A stretch of 64,000 nt of DNA, from assembly GCA_045106735.1 (NCBI GenBank), contig JBGCEZ010000039.1, positions 1-64,000 of the forward strand. Reading direction: 5' to 3'. Position 1 is the first letter of the stretch; each line of letters opens with the position of its first letter. The translations under genes and the position numbers were made by a program. Origin of the DNA: JBGCEZ01 sp045106735. Lineage in GTDB: Bacteria > Planctomycetota > Phycisphaerae > Phycisphaerales > SM1A02. Under the pieces are notes generated by a model. That model saw only the letters and a list, made by a program, of their open reading frames with translations, did not search any database and was not told where the DNA came from. Positions 52,132-61,938 of this stretch are shown piece after piece.

Positions 52132-52357
52132 AAGATGCGAGCAGCGAGCTGCTCGGCGACGTGAAAGACTATCCGGTGCTCCGGCGATGGGCAATGGCTG
52201 GCGGGCCCGGTCCGCCGGTTGGCCTGACTTTCGGGCGGGTGGCCACGCGGGACGGCGGATCGGCGATCGGTTGGCGGCGTCCCCCAGCATCGTTCGCGGC
52301 GATAGCCGGGACGTGGGTGGGCCCGGTCCCGGCAAACGGCGGGGACCACTTGGGGTT

Positions 52358-52432
52358 GGCTTCGGTTCTGGCGTCGGCTTTGGCGTCGGTTCTGGCCTTG
52401 GCTTTGGCTCTGGCTTTGGCTCTGGCCTTGGG
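52358..52432. repeat. 6-bp tandem repeat (GGCTTT/GGCTCT/GGCGTC)
   Basis: About a dozen degenerate hexamers in the 349-bp gap 52132-52480 downstream of the lipoprotein gene. On the minus strand, in a frame different from that gene, it reads as Pro-Glu-Pro-Lys repeats. Nothing else identified in the gap. Confidence 0.8.
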
Positions 52433-52480
52433 TTCCGGCCCGGGCTCCGACTCTCGCTCTGGCCCCGGCGTCGACGATCC

Positions 52481-53620
52481 TTACGGGGCCGTGCCCGTGC
52501 CCGTGCCCGCGCCGGCGTCGTCCACCGCGGCCACGGCGGCTTCATCCCGGCGCATCAGGACCATGCCCCGCAGGTCGGTGTCGGCTGGCGGCACGCCAAA
52601 GAGGTCGGCGTCAGTCGTCCCGCGCCCGCCGGTGCGGACATGGGCCCGCAACTGTTGGCCGACGAGCGGATCGATGACCGCCTCGTAGCGTTCGCCGCCC
52701 GCGCCATCGGGGACGACGCGGTACACGTACAGCTTCTCCCCGCGGCGAAGCGGCCGGCCGCTGCCGATGGCCACGCGAATCCGTCGTTTGACCGGCTCGC
52801 TGACGATCCGGATGCGATCGTCGTTCGTCGGCACCATGCGGTTGAGCACGTCCTTGGACTCAAGCAGTGCGTCCTTGGTCGCGCGGCCCAATGGGCTGTT
52901 CCAGAACAGCAGCGAGTCGAACGTGATGTTGCCGTAGAGCGTGGTCGGATCGGTCGAGGGCGTGGCCGCGGTGCCGTACACATGATCGGTGGCCACCGAA
53001 CGGCCGCGTTCCAAGTCAAAGACGTCGAGTTGGATCGCCACCAGGGCTTCAACGCGGCGCTTGCCGAACGTTCGACGGGGCAAGAGTTCGGGCGCGACGT
53101 CATCGGTGTGTCCGAAGTCGGTGACCCGGCCGTTGACGATCAGGCGGACGTCCGGATGGGCCCGGCGAATGCGGGCGAGGGCTTTGGCCCGGGCGTCGTC
53201 CGGCTGATCGCGCAGACCGGCGACATCGGCGGCAAGTCGCGGGTTCACGATGACGTCAAAGCGTCCGCGGTTCAGCGCGGTGCGGGCCAGCGCGTCGGCC
53301 ATGTCGCGGCCAATCCGCGGCCAGCCGACGGAGGCGTACGCTGGATCATCGAAGTGGCCGACGACGACCACGCGGGCGCCGGTGACATCGGCTTCAGCCG
53401 GGCCGTCTTCGGCCATCGTGGTGGGTGGGCTGTTGTACGTCGTCCACGGCAGGGGGCCGCCGATGCTGCCGCATCCCGTCAGGATCGCGGGGGCGGCGCA
53501 CGCGAGGGCGACGCCGGCAGCTCGCGAAGCGGCCGTGACCGCGTTTCGCGGGCAACGCCACAGTCGTCCGGCGGGGAGCCGGAAGAGCCGCCATCGTCGT
53601 GGGTAGGGGCGTGCGTTCAT
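52481..53620 (-). CDS. CsgG/FlgT-like lipoprotein
   Basis: 379 residues. Lipobox ILTGC, Cys50, after an Arg-rich n-region. The mature domain has the nucleotide-fold-like pattern of CsgG/LpoB/FlgT lipoproteins: ARVVVVGHFDDPAYASVGWPRIGRDMADALARTAL, FDVIV, VRLIVNGRVTDFG, AIQLDVFDLERGRSV and a GRATKDALLES helix (in parts), followed by a smaller beta domain GSGRPLRRGEKLYVYRV resembling FlgT's C-terminus. Curli-pore or flagellar-type assembly roles are known for the families; none of those genes is adjacent, so the role here is open. It ends in a GTGTGTAP tail coded by a GTGCCC hexamer repeat. Confidence 0.6.
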   Translation of the reverse strand: MNARPYPRRWRLFRLPAGRLWRCPRNAVTAASRAAGVALACAAPAILTGCGSIGGPLPWTTYNSPPTTMAEDGPAEADVTGARVVVVGHFDDPAYASVGWPRIGRDMADALARTALNRGRFDVIVNPRLAADVAGLRDQPDDARAKALARIRRAHPDVRLIVNGRVTDFGHTDDVAPELLPRRTFGKRRVEALVAIQLDVFDLERGRSVATDHVYGTAATPSTDPTTLYGNITFDSLLFWNSPLGRATKDALLESKDVLNRMVPTNDDRIRIVSEPVKRRIRVAIGSGRPLRRGEKLYVYRVVPDGAGGERYEAVIDPLVGQQLRAHVRTGGRGTTDADLFGVPPADTDLRGMVLMRRDEAAVAAVDDAGAGTGTGTAP

Positions 53621-53807
53621 TCGCCTGCCGCAATGTGCGTGCACATCGCGAACCTCCTGACGCCTTCGCTCGCCCGGGCGCATCCGTGCGTCCGGAACCT
53701 GGCCGCCGGAAGTGGAAGAATCCCCTTCGGCGGCCGATCATGATGGTACCCGCGGTGGACGCGGGCGGAGTATGAGCGGCCCGGAACGCCCGGGCAGGAG
53801 GGTTGAG

Positions 53808-55484
53808 ATGCCGACGACGAAGCACCCTGAGTCATGTGATCACTCCGGACCGATGGCCTCGAAGCAGGCCCGGCCAAAGACCGACCATTGGGGCGGAGCC
53901 GGCCGACGAGGGTTCAGCCGGGTGGCGTCGATGGCCCTCGGGCTGGTCATCATCGGCGTGGCGGGGGGAGCCGTCGCTCGAGCGATCGAGCCGGCGGCCG
54001 CCACACCAGCCGCCGCGCCAATCGCCGAGCCAGCCGCCGATTCGGCCGCCACACCAGCCGCCACACCAGGCGCCACGCCAATCGCCACGCCGCGTCGCGC
54101 CGCGAACCTGTCCGCACTCGCGACCGAGTTGGGGACGTCCGGCCTCGCCCAAGCCGCTCCCGCCAACGCCCCCGGCCTCGCGCCGCCGATGCGGCGCGGC
54201 GAGGCCGACCGTGCCGCCCGCCGCGCCGCTCGACGCACGCCCGTCGTCGACGTCTTCGAAGCCAGCCGCGACGCGGTCGTCAACATCGCCACGACCGAAG
54301 TGCAGGAAGTCCGCGTCCGGCGCCGATCCGCCTTCGACTTGTTCTTCGACGACTTCGACCCCCGGCCGCGCCGCCGCGAGCGGCAGAGCGTTGGGAGCGG
54401 GTTCGTGATCCATCCCGATGGCTACATCGTCACCAATGCCCACGTCGTCAGCCGAACCGCGTCGGAGCAAAAGGCGATCTTTCCCGACGGGCGCGAATAC
54501 GACGCGGTGATCGTGGCCACCGACCGCGATGCCGACCTTGCGGTGCTGAAGATCGAGGCCGACGCGCCGCTGCCGACGCTGCCGCTTGGCCGGAGCGACG
54601 ACATTCTGGTCGGCGAAACCGTCGTGGCCATTGGGAATCCGCTGGGATTCCAACACACCGTGACGTCGGGCGTGGTGAGCGCGACCGGGCGGTCCATCGA
54701 GGTGAGTCGCGACTTGCGGTTCGACGACCTGATCCAGACCGACGCCAGCATCAACCCCGGCAACTCGGGCGGGCCATTGCTGAACGTGCTGGGCGAGTTG
54801 ATCGGCGTCAACACCGCCATTCGTGGGGACGCGCAGAACATCGGCTTCGCCATCAGCGTCGATCGACTCCGCCGTGCGTTGCCGGAACTGCTCGACGTCG
54901 AGCGGCGCTACCGGATCGAGAGCGGACTCCAGATCGATCCACTTGGCGTGCCGCGGGTCGTCTCGGTGCTTGGCGATTCACCGGCCGCCCGGGCCGGCAT
55001 CCGCCCCGGTGACCAGTTGCTGGAGATCGACGCCCGGCCGGTCGCCAACGCCATCGACTACGACATTGCGGTCATGGGCCGCCGACCTGGCGACGCGGTT
55101 CGGCTGCGATTGGACCGGGGCGGTCAAGAGGTCTTGGCTTCACTGCGACTCGCCGAGCGGCCGCGGCCTGACGGCGATGCTCTGGCGTGGGCTCGGCTCG
55201 GCCTGCGCCTCGAACCGGTCGATGACGATCTGGCCCGCCGGCTCCGGCTGGGGCGGAACCGCGGCATGTTCGTGACCGCGGTCGCTCCGGAGTCGGCGGG
55301 CGAGGCGGCCGGTGTCCGGCCTCGGGACATCATCTTGGCCCTGGACGAGTTCTATCTGAGCTCGGTGGAGGATCTCGGGCGGCGACTGGAGCGCGCGGCG
55401 TCCGACGAGTCGATGTTCATCCGCGTCGTTCGGGTCGTGGACCGGCGAAAGAGCATCCTCGATGGAGAAATCGTGGTTCGGTAG
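53808..55484 (+). CDS. HtrA/Deg-type serine protease with two PDZ domains
   Basis: 558 residues. Membrane anchor or signal (VASMALGLVIIGVAGGAVARA), an Ala/Pro/Thr low-complexity linker, then a trypsin-like domain with His212 (TNAHVV), Asp243 (DRDADLAVL) and Ser320 (NPGNSGGP). Two PDZ domains follow (about 375-455 and 470-555). Periplasmic quality-control protease/chaperone. ATG 53808 is preferred over ATG 53772 because GGAGG lies 7 bp upstream. Divergent from the CsgG-like lipoprotein across 187 bp. The next gene is 419 bp downstream. Confidence 0.93.
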   Translation: MPTTKHPESCDHSGPMASKQARPKTDHWGGAGRRGFSRVASMALGLVIIGVAGGAVARAIEPAAATPAAAPIAEPAADSAATPAATPGATPIATPRRAANLSALATELGTSGLAQAAPANAPGLAPPMRRGEADRAARRAARRTPVVDVFEASRDAVVNIATTEVQEVRVRRRSAFDLFFDDFDPRPRRRERQSVGSGFVIHPDGYIVTNAHVVSRTASEQKAIFPDGREYDAVIVATDRDADLAVLKIEADAPLPTLPLGRSDDILVGETVVAIGNPLGFQHTVTSGVVSATGRSIEVSRDLRFDDLIQTDASINPGNSGGPLLNVLGELIGVNTAIRGDAQNIGFAISVDRLRRALPELLDVERRYRIESGLQIDPLGVPRVVSVLGDSPAARAGIRPGDQLLEIDARPVANAIDYDIAVMGRRPGDAVRLRLDRGGQEVLASLRLAERPRPDGDALAWARLGLRLEPVDDDLARRLRLGRNRGMFVTAVAPESAGEAAGVRPRDIILALDEFYLSSVEDLGRRLERAASDESMFIRVVRVVDRRKSILDGEIVVR

Positions 55485-55547
55485 GCCTGGTTTGGCGAGC
55501 AGCCCCCATCGTCTTGGCCGATGTCCGCGAATCAGCGGGCTCAGGGG

Positions 55548-55680
55548 CCGCCGTCCCACCGCCGTCCCACCGCCGTCCCGCCGCCGTCCCGCCGCCGTCC
55601 TACCGCCGTCCCACCGCCGTCCCGCCCTCGGCCGCACCGCCGTCCCGCCGCCGTCCCGCCCTCGGCCGCACCTCCGTCCC
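55548..55680. repeat. 11-bp tandem repeat (CCGCCGTCCCR), about nine units plus a higher-order block
   Basis: Seven near-identical 11-bp units, a CCCTCGGCCGCA interruption, two more units and a second copy of the interruption. Lies in the 419-bp gap 55485-55903 between the HtrA and ResB genes. A frame through it encodes Pro-Pro-Ser-like repeats, but I consider it non-coding. Confidence 0.9.
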
Positions 55681-55903
55681 TTCGTCCGCCGCGCCGCCAA
55701 CCCTTGATCGTCCAGCGGGCATCCTGGCCCCCGATTGCGGCCGATTCCGCCCGCCCGACTGGCGACTGGAGGCGAGCGGGGGGCTAAGATTGGTGCTCGC
55801 GCGCTCCGCCCCCTGTTTCCTCGGTCTTCCCGATGGGAGGCCCAGCGGATGTCGCGAGACCGATCCCCGCCCCGACCCTGCCCGCGATCCAGGAAGTCCC
55901 CCA

Positions 55904-58444
55904 ATGGCCACGCTTGCCTCCGGCTCCGCCGCCCCCGATCCAACCGGGATCGCCGAGTCCGAGCCGTCTCGGCCCGATCCCAAGACGCCCGGCCTGATCG
56001 GCTGGGTGCTGGATCTGTTCAGCAGCATCCGGCTTGGCATCGTGTTGATGATCCTCATCTTCGTGTACTCGTCGATTGGGTCGGCCGGCTTGCCGGTGCA
56101 CCCGAACATCCTCGCGCCCAGCTCGTGGATGAACGTCCGCGAGCTGATCGAGATGAGCGAGTTCCGCTGGTTCCACTGGTGGCCGTTTGATGTTTTGATC
56201 GGGCTCTTCTGCCTGAACTTGACGGTGGCCACGATCCGCCGCATCCCGTTCAACATCCTGACGCTCGGCGTTTGGACGATCCACACCGGCCTGATCATCC
56301 TCTCCCTCGGAAGCGTCTACTACTTCACGATGAAGAAGGAAGGCGACGTGCCGGTTCCGCGGCGCGAAGTACAAATCGCCATCCCGGGGGTCGAGCCCCA
56401 GACAATGGTCGCCACGCCAGGCAATTCCTTGATCCTTGGAAATGGGGCCGACCAGCGCCGCTTCCGCATCGCCCGCATCACGCCGGACTGGGAACTGCTC
56501 TCCGGAGACGACGCCGGCACGCGGGCTTACAAGGTCACGGTCTCGGTGGAAGGCGGGCCGGAAGGCATGTTCATGCGGGAGCTGATCGACGGCTTCCCGC
56601 AGTACACCGAGGACCTGATCCGGTCCGAGGACCCGCAGCAGCCCTTTGCCCGGGCCAAGAACGTCCGGGGCGCGCCGCTGGTGGACGAAACGGTGGAGCT
56701 TTCGCTGGCTCCGGTCAGCGTCGACCATTTTTACCTGATGGAATCACGGGCCCTCTACGTCCGTGCTCGCGGGGCCGAGACGTGGTCTGAACGCCCGGTG
56801 CCGTGGATGCCGCTGTTCAAGGATCACCTGCGCGACTACGAGGGCCTTTGGCTTGGTCCGAACCAAGACCGTCCGCCGCTGCGTCCGCTGGAAGTCGTCG
56901 TCGCCTCGGAAGCCGATGACGATCCGTTGCCGAACGTCGACTTCGTCATCGACGAGTACCTCCGATACGCCTCGTTGCAGAAGCAGCTTCTTCCGGGTGG
57001 CGCCCGCTTGAACCCCGTCGCCCGCATCCGACTCGAGTCGCAGCAGAGTGCGACGCAGCAGACCTTTGACATGGAAGCGTTCAACGCGTCGACCCGCACC
57101 CAGATGCGCGGCGCGCTGGTCTTCGACTGGGTGGAAGACGACGCGGCCTTCGCCCGGCTGGCCGAGGCCGTTCCGCCAGCGATCGAGGTCCGCCCTCCCG
57201 GGGGCGAGCCGGTGCGTGTGCCGATCAACCGCACGGCCCAGGCCGATCCGGACCTTGAGTTTTCACCGGTCGCCGGCACGGACTACGCCTGGCGCGTCCT
57301 GAGCTTTGACGACGGGTTGCAGATCGCGAACCGCACGCTCTCGGTCGCGGTCATTGAGGTGACCCAGGGCGATCGCCAATTCACCCGGTGGGTGTTCGAC
57401 GATCCGTCCATGACCCGCGATGTGCCGGAAGGAGAGACGCTGGCCGCCAACGCCGCCGGCGCTTTCGACGCCACGCTCGACCTGTCGTACATCCCGGGAA
57501 CGCCGGTGGCGATTCGCCTGATTGCCGGTCCGGACGAAGAACAACTTCGGGTCAGTGTGCCGCAGATCGGCACGAACGCGCCGCCGCAGATCTTTGACCT
57601 GCGCGTCGGCCAGCCGGTCCTGATTCCCGGCGGACTCACCCTGCACGTGGATGCATTCACCGCCCGCGGCCAGGACGTGGTGCGTCCCGCGGTCGTGCCC
57701 GAACGCATGCGGGATCGCGACGTCGGCATGATGGCCTCGATGGTCCGCGTTCAGATCCCGGGCGCCGTGTCGGCCATCACCGGTTCGGACCCGGTGGAAT
57801 CCGTCGACGGTTCCATGTGGCTTCCGTTCCACCGCTATCCGTTCGACGCGCCCCACGAGGCGATCCGCCGGTTCCGCTACACGCCGACCGTCGTGACCAT
57901 GGAAGACGGTTCGCAGATCGAAGTGATGTTCAGCCGGCAGCGGCATCCGCTCACGCATCCCGTTCGGCTGGATCGGTTCGAGATCGACAGCCGCATCGGC
58001 GGGTTCTCCGGCGATACGAGCAGTATTCGCGACTGGCGCAGCATCGTCCGTTTCGAAGAGGACGGGCAGTGGTCGGAGAGCCGCGAGGTCCACGTCAACA
58101 ATCCCAAGCCCTCCGGTGGCTATTGGTTCTTCCAGGCCCAGTGGGATCCGCCGGACGAGCCGCGATTTGAGGGTGACCCGGGGTCGGCCGGCCTCAACTA
58201 CACCGTGCTCGGCGTTGGCAACCGCAATGGCGTGGTCATCCAACTCTGGGGATGCATCATCACCGTGATCGGGATGATGTACGCGTTCTACGTCAAGCCG
58301 TGGATCAAGCGTCGCCGTCAGGCGGCGGTCTACGCGGACATGGCCGCTCGCGGGATCCTCCCCGCCGGCGCGGTCAACGTGGCCGGCGGCGATTCGCCGG
58401 CCGAACCGGAGTTGGCCCCGGCCGGCTCGGAGGTGCAGCGATGA
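55904..58444 (+). CDS. resB: ResB-type system II cytochrome c biogenesis protein
   Basis: 846 residues, much longer than the 450-550 of typical ResB/Ccs1. Three helices near the N-terminus (about 40-60, 83-105, 115-140) include SIRLGIVLMILIFVYSSIGS, FDVLIGLFCLNLTVATIRRIP and LGVWTIHTGLIILSLGS, a His-containing pattern characteristic of the family. A very long periplasmic part of about 600 residues follows, and a last helix (about 770-795, VVIQLWGCIITVIGMMYAFY) leads to a short cytosolic tail. ResB with CcsA delivers haem to apocytochromes c. ATG 55904 has AGGAAG 8 bp upstream. Its stop overlaps the CcsA start (ATGA), so the two are coupled. Confidence 0.85.
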   Translation: MATLASGSAAPDPTGIAESEPSRPDPKTPGLIGWVLDLFSSIRLGIVLMILIFVYSSIGSAGLPVHPNILAPSSWMNVRELIEMSEFRWFHWWPFDVLIGLFCLNLTVATIRRIPFNILTLGVWTIHTGLIILSLGSVYYFTMKKEGDVPVPRREVQIAIPGVEPQTMVATPGNSLILGNGADQRRFRIARITPDWELLSGDDAGTRAYKVTVSVEGGPEGMFMRELIDGFPQYTEDLIRSEDPQQPFARAKNVRGAPLVDETVELSLAPVSVDHFYLMESRALYVRARGAETWSERPVPWMPLFKDHLRDYEGLWLGPNQDRPPLRPLEVVVASEADDDPLPNVDFVIDEYLRYASLQKQLLPGGARLNPVARIRLESQQSATQQTFDMEAFNASTRTQMRGALVFDWVEDDAAFARLAEAVPPAIEVRPPGGEPVRVPINRTAQADPDLEFSPVAGTDYAWRVLSFDDGLQIANRTLSVAVIEVTQGDRQFTRWVFDDPSMTRDVPEGETLAANAAGAFDATLDLSYIPGTPVAIRLIAGPDEEQLRVSVPQIGTNAPPQIFDLRVGQPVLIPGGLTLHVDAFTARGQDVVRPAVVPERMRDRDVGMMASMVRVQIPGAVSAITGSDPVESVDGSMWLPFHRYPFDAPHEAIRRFRYTPTVVTMEDGSQIEVMFSRQRHPLTHPVRLDRFEIDSRIGGFSGDTSSIRDWRSIVRFEEDGQWSESREVHVNNPKPSGGYWFFQAQWDPPDEPRFEGDPGSAGLNYTVLGVGNRNGVVIQLWGCIITVIGMMYAFYVKPWIKRRRQAAVYADMAARGILPAGAVNVAGGDSPAEPELAPAGSEVQR

Positions 58445-60330
58445 CCTGCCTGAATCTTTCGAAATTTGGCCGACGTCCTTGGATCGCGCTGAGCCTGGTG
58501 CTCGGGGCCGGGATCCTGGCCGCGGTCGGCGGGCGCGCGATCGCCCAAACGCCCGGCTCGCCCATGCCGAACACTGGCGCCCACGCCGGTGCGCCGACGC
58601 AGGCCATGGTCGACGGCTTTGCCGCGCAGATCGATGTCAAGCCGCTCGCCGACCTGGCCGTGCACGCCGAGGGGCGCGTGGTGTCGGTCGGTTCGTACAC
58701 CACGCAGATGATGCGATTCGTGTCGGGGCCGCGGTGGATCAACGGTCAGTCGCCCACGTTCACGTACTTCGACTTGATGATCCGCCCCGAACGCTACGGC
58801 AACCGGCCGGTGATCTTCGTCAAGAAGAAGCTGATCCGCGCGGAGATCGAACGCGAACTGCGCACCGCCGGGCGCGTGCAGATCGACCAACTCAAGCGCA
58901 ATCCGTCGCGCTCGATCTCGCCGGCGCAGGAGTCGGCCTTCTTCGCCGAACTCGACTCTCAGATGGTCCAGTTCATGGAGTACGGCCTGATCTCGCCGCG
59001 GCTCATCAACGATCCTGCGGTGCAGCAGCGATTGCAGCTGCTCAGCACGGACCTCTTGCGCACGGCCAAGCCGGTGCAGGAGATTCGCAGTGCGATGACC
59101 GTGCGCGACCCTGGCTTCCTGCGCGGCAAGCTCGAAGTGCTCCCGCCCCCGTCGGGCGACTACCACGACCGCTGGCACACGCTCGATGAGCTCGCTGCCG
59201 CGTCGGCCGACGATCCGGAGTACGCCGGTCTCGACCCGGCCCTCAAGGCCGACCTCCGTTCGGCGTGGACCGGCCTCGCCTCCGCGTGGGGGCGCAGCGA
59301 CGCTGGCGCGACCAACGCGGCCATCGCCCGCCTGGCCGAACTGCTGCCGCTGGTGAACGACGACGCGGCGATCTACCCGGACCAGCGCCGGCTCCAACTC
59401 GAGAACTGGTACAGCCGTTCGCGGCACATGACCTGGATCTGGATCGTCTACGGGCTGGCCCTGATCCCGCTGACGCTCTTTGTCGTGTTCCGCTGGAGCG
59501 GGGCCCTCTGGGCGGGCATCAGCTTGTTCACCGTCGCGCTGCTGCTGCAAACCGCGGCGTTCGCGATCCGCTGGTACGTCTCCGGCCGCTTCCCGAACTC
59601 GAACATGTTCGAGGCGGTCACGACCGCCGCATGGTTCGGCAGCGCGTTTGCCGCTCTGGCCGAACTCGGCCTGCGGCGCACGCCCACCAAGGGTTTGTGG
59701 GCGATCGGCAGCGGCACGGCGAGCATGGTCGCACTCATGGCCGCGTACTACCTGCCGCTGCAGCTCGACCCCACGGTCAATAACCGGATGCCGGTGCTGC
59801 TTGACCTGTGGCTGTACATCCACACCAACGTCATCATCTTCTCGTACTGCCTGGTCTTCATGTCCGCGGTCACCGCCACGCTGTACCTGGCGTACCGGCT
59901 GATTCGCTGGTTGCAGGGGGCCGACGGGCTGGCCAAGGTCGAGTACGCCAAGGTCGGCGGCGCGGCCTCGCTGATCATGACCGGTCCCGACGGCAACACC
60001 ATGCTCGATCGTCCCAAGACGACGATCGGTCAGGTGCTTGACGGCACGACGATGATTCTTGTCGAGCTGAGCTTTGTGCTGCTGTGGGCCGGACTGGTGA
60101 TGGGCGCGATTTGGGCTGACCACTCGTGGGGCCGTCCGTGGGGCTGGGACCCCAAGGAAGTCTTCGCCCTGAACACGTTCATCGTGTTCGCGGTGCTCAT
60201 CCACGCCCGGCTCAAGACCAAGGACAAGGGCCTCTGGACCGCGATCATCGCCTTGATCGGGTGTGCGGTCATGATCTTCAACTGGGTGGTGATCAACTTC
60301 ACGATCGCGGGATTGCACAGCTACGCGTGA
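58441..60330 (+). CDS. ccsA: CcsA/ResC-type cytochrome c assembly protein with an extended N-terminus
   Basis: 629 residues. The C-terminal ~300 residues are the multi-helix CcsA domain with the tryptophan-rich haem-handling motif WADHSWGRPWGWDPKEV and conserved His residues in SRHMTWIWIVYG, LYIHTNVIIF and VLIHARL. The N-terminal ~320 residues form a signal helix plus a periplasmic alpha-rich domain not present in ordinary CcsA. Translationally coupled to ResB. Together they form the system II haem lyase, consistent with the window having no Ccm genes. Confidence 0.9.
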   Translation: MTCLNLSKFGRRPWIALSLVLGAGILAAVGGRAIAQTPGSPMPNTGAHAGAPTQAMVDGFAAQIDVKPLADLAVHAEGRVVSVGSYTTQMMRFVSGPRWINGQSPTFTYFDLMIRPERYGNRPVIFVKKKLIRAEIERELRTAGRVQIDQLKRNPSRSISPAQESAFFAELDSQMVQFMEYGLISPRLINDPAVQQRLQLLSTDLLRTAKPVQEIRSAMTVRDPGFLRGKLEVLPPPSGDYHDRWHTLDELAAASADDPEYAGLDPALKADLRSAWTGLASAWGRSDAGATNAAIARLAELLPLVNDDAAIYPDQRRLQLENWYSRSRHMTWIWIVYGLALIPLTLFVVFRWSGALWAGISLFTVALLLQTAAFAIRWYVSGRFPNSNMFEAVTTAAWFGSAFAALAELGLRRTPTKGLWAIGSGTASMVALMAAYYLPLQLDPTVNNRMPVLLDLWLYIHTNVIIFSYCLVFMSAVTATLYLAYRLIRWLQGADGLAKVEYAKVGGAASLIMTGPDGNTMLDRPKTTIGQVLDGTTMILVELSFVLLWAGLVMGAIWADHSWGRPWGWDPKEVFALNTFIVFAVLIHARLKTKDKGLWTAIIALIGCAVMIFNWVVINFTIAGLHSYA

Positions 60331-60525
60331 TGGCGCGGGCGGGGGCTGCGGTCCGGCCGGGATGCGGCGGCGACGCGGCCTGTGAGCGGCCGATGAGCGG
60401 GCCAGCGAGCGGTCGATGGGCGGGCAGAGCGCCGTCGGTCGTCGGCCGACCCTTTCCCGTGGTTTCTGGGGCGGTGGGTCCGTCTCGCTCGCCGCGCGGT
60501 CGCCGGGCGCACCTACCATCTCACC

Positions 60526-61938
60526 ATGGCATTGCCCCCGGCCGACGGCCCCCAACATCCTTTCGAGTCCGACCATCGCCGGCACGCCGTCTGGCAATTG
60601 GAAGACCCGGAGCACACGAACGTCATCGCCCTGTGGCCGGACGACACGCCGCCGAGCCGCATGGAGGTGCTGGCCGCCTTCGCCAACGCCGCCGGTGAAT
60701 CGGTCAAGGTGCTCGACGACGTCGGCGAACATTCACCGGACTTTGAGTGGGCCAGCATCGTGGAGGTGCCTGGGTTCGAGCGGCCGATGGCCGTCTGGAC
60801 CGAACGGGCCCGCCCGATGAGTCCCGAAGAACTCGAAGTCGCCGGCGGCGTGCAGTGCCCGTGGATCGTCGGGGTGGAAGCGATGCTCGAAGTCGTCGAC
60901 CCGCTGCGCGACTTCGCCGGCCTGGTCCGGCTGATGCTCCGCGGCCTGCCCGATGCCCCGGCGATGCTCGACGTCACCACGAGCCGCTGGTCGCCGCGAT
61001 CGGTGCTCGAGGCCCTCTTCGAGCACGAGTCGGTCGAGCCGCCGGCCGACGTGCTCTGGGTCGTCGAAGCCCGCCGCAAGCCGGCCGAAGATGGAGCGGA
61101 CGACGAGGGAATCTGGCTCCGCACCCGCGGCCTCGGCCGCTGTGGGCGTCCGGAACTCGAGATGATCGGCGTCCCCGATGACACCTCAGACTCCGCCGCC
61201 GTCATGCTCAATGGGCTCTGTTCGATGCTCTTCGAAGCCGAGCCGCCGCATCCCGGCGAGCCCTGGCAGGTCGGCCACGAGATTCGCGTCGCCCTGATTC
61301 CGGCCGATGTGATCGTCGACGCGCGGCCCGATGAAGCCCTCGGCGGAACGTCCATTCGCGATCGATTCCCCACCACGCCGTCGGCCGTCGTCTGCGATGT
61401 CGATGACGACGCCCCCGTCGTGAGTCCGGCGTGGCCCGAAACCGGGCTGGACCTCATGGACCAGTCGGCGACCCACGGCCTTTTCTGGACCGAGCGGGCC
61501 ACCCGCCGCCAGTCGGACTTGGCGCGGGCCGGGTGGGACCAGTTCGCCACGGCATGGGCTGCCGTCCGCCAGGCCGGGGTGCACGAAGGCGACGATCCGC
61601 CCGCGCTCTTCGGCCTCAAGGCCGGCTGCGCGATTGAGGGCCGGCCAGAACTGAACCACGAACACGTGTGGTTCCGCGTGCACGGCTTTTCTGGGCATCA
61701 GGTCGACGCCGAATTGGTGAACGACCCGGTGCATTCCGTCGGCATCACCCGCGGGGAGCGCATGCAGATCGCCCCGGACCGCGTGGCCGATTGGGTGGTC
61801 GTCACCCGCGACGGGTCGTACGGCCCCGCCGACCTCGAGGCGATGTGGACCGCGATCGATCGGCTGCGGCATCGGGCGGTCCCGGCGGAAGACGCGTCGG
61901 CCGTCTCTCTTGGCGGCGAACCGTCCGATGGCGAGTGA
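60526..61938 (+). CDS. DUF4026/DUF2314-like protein
   Basis: 470 residues, soluble, no signal. The N-terminal half resembles DUF4026 (EVPGFERPMAVWTERARP and PWIVGVEAMLEVVDPLRDFAGLVRLM phrases). The C-terminal part has HVWFRVHGFSGHQVDAELVNDP and ADWVVVTRDGSYGP, typical of DUF2314-like domains in uncharacterised YegJ-type proteins. Both assignments are from memory of the families and tentative. Start ATG 60526. The following gene overlaps its 3' end by 11 bp, so the pair is probably co-translated. Confidence 0.6.
   Translation: MALPPADGPQHPFESDHRRHAVWQLEDPEHTNVIALWPDDTPPSRMEVLAAFANAAGESVKVLDDVGEHSPDFEWASIVEVPGFERPMAVWTERARPMSPEELEVAGGVQCPWIVGVEAMLEVVDPLRDFAGLVRLMLRGLPDAPAMLDVTTSRWSPRSVLEALFEHESVEPPADVLWVVEARRKPAEDGADDEGIWLRTRGLGRCGRPELEMIGVPDDTSDSAAVMLNGLCSMLFEAEPPHPGEPWQVGHEIRVALIPADVIVDARPDEALGGTSIRDRFPTTPSAVVCDVDDDAPVVSPAWPETGLDLMDQSATHGLFWTERATRRQSDLARAGWDQFATAWAAVRQAGVHEGDDPPALFGLKAGCAIEGRPELNHEHVWFRVHGFSGHQVDAELVNDPVHSVGITRGERMQIAPDRVADWVVVTRDGSYGPADLEAMWTAIDRLRHRAVPAEDASAVSLGGEPSDGE

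Noticed and set aside
55514..55903. N-terminal Pro/Ser-rich extension of ResB through the 11-bp repeat
   Set aside because: ATG 55904 has a good ribosome-binding site and begins where ResB homology is expected; the repeat is better explained as intergenic.
58330..60732. 800-residue minus-strand open frame across ResB/CcsA
   Set aside because: Antisense to clear cytochrome c assembly genes; composition is typical of shadow frames and no motif is present.
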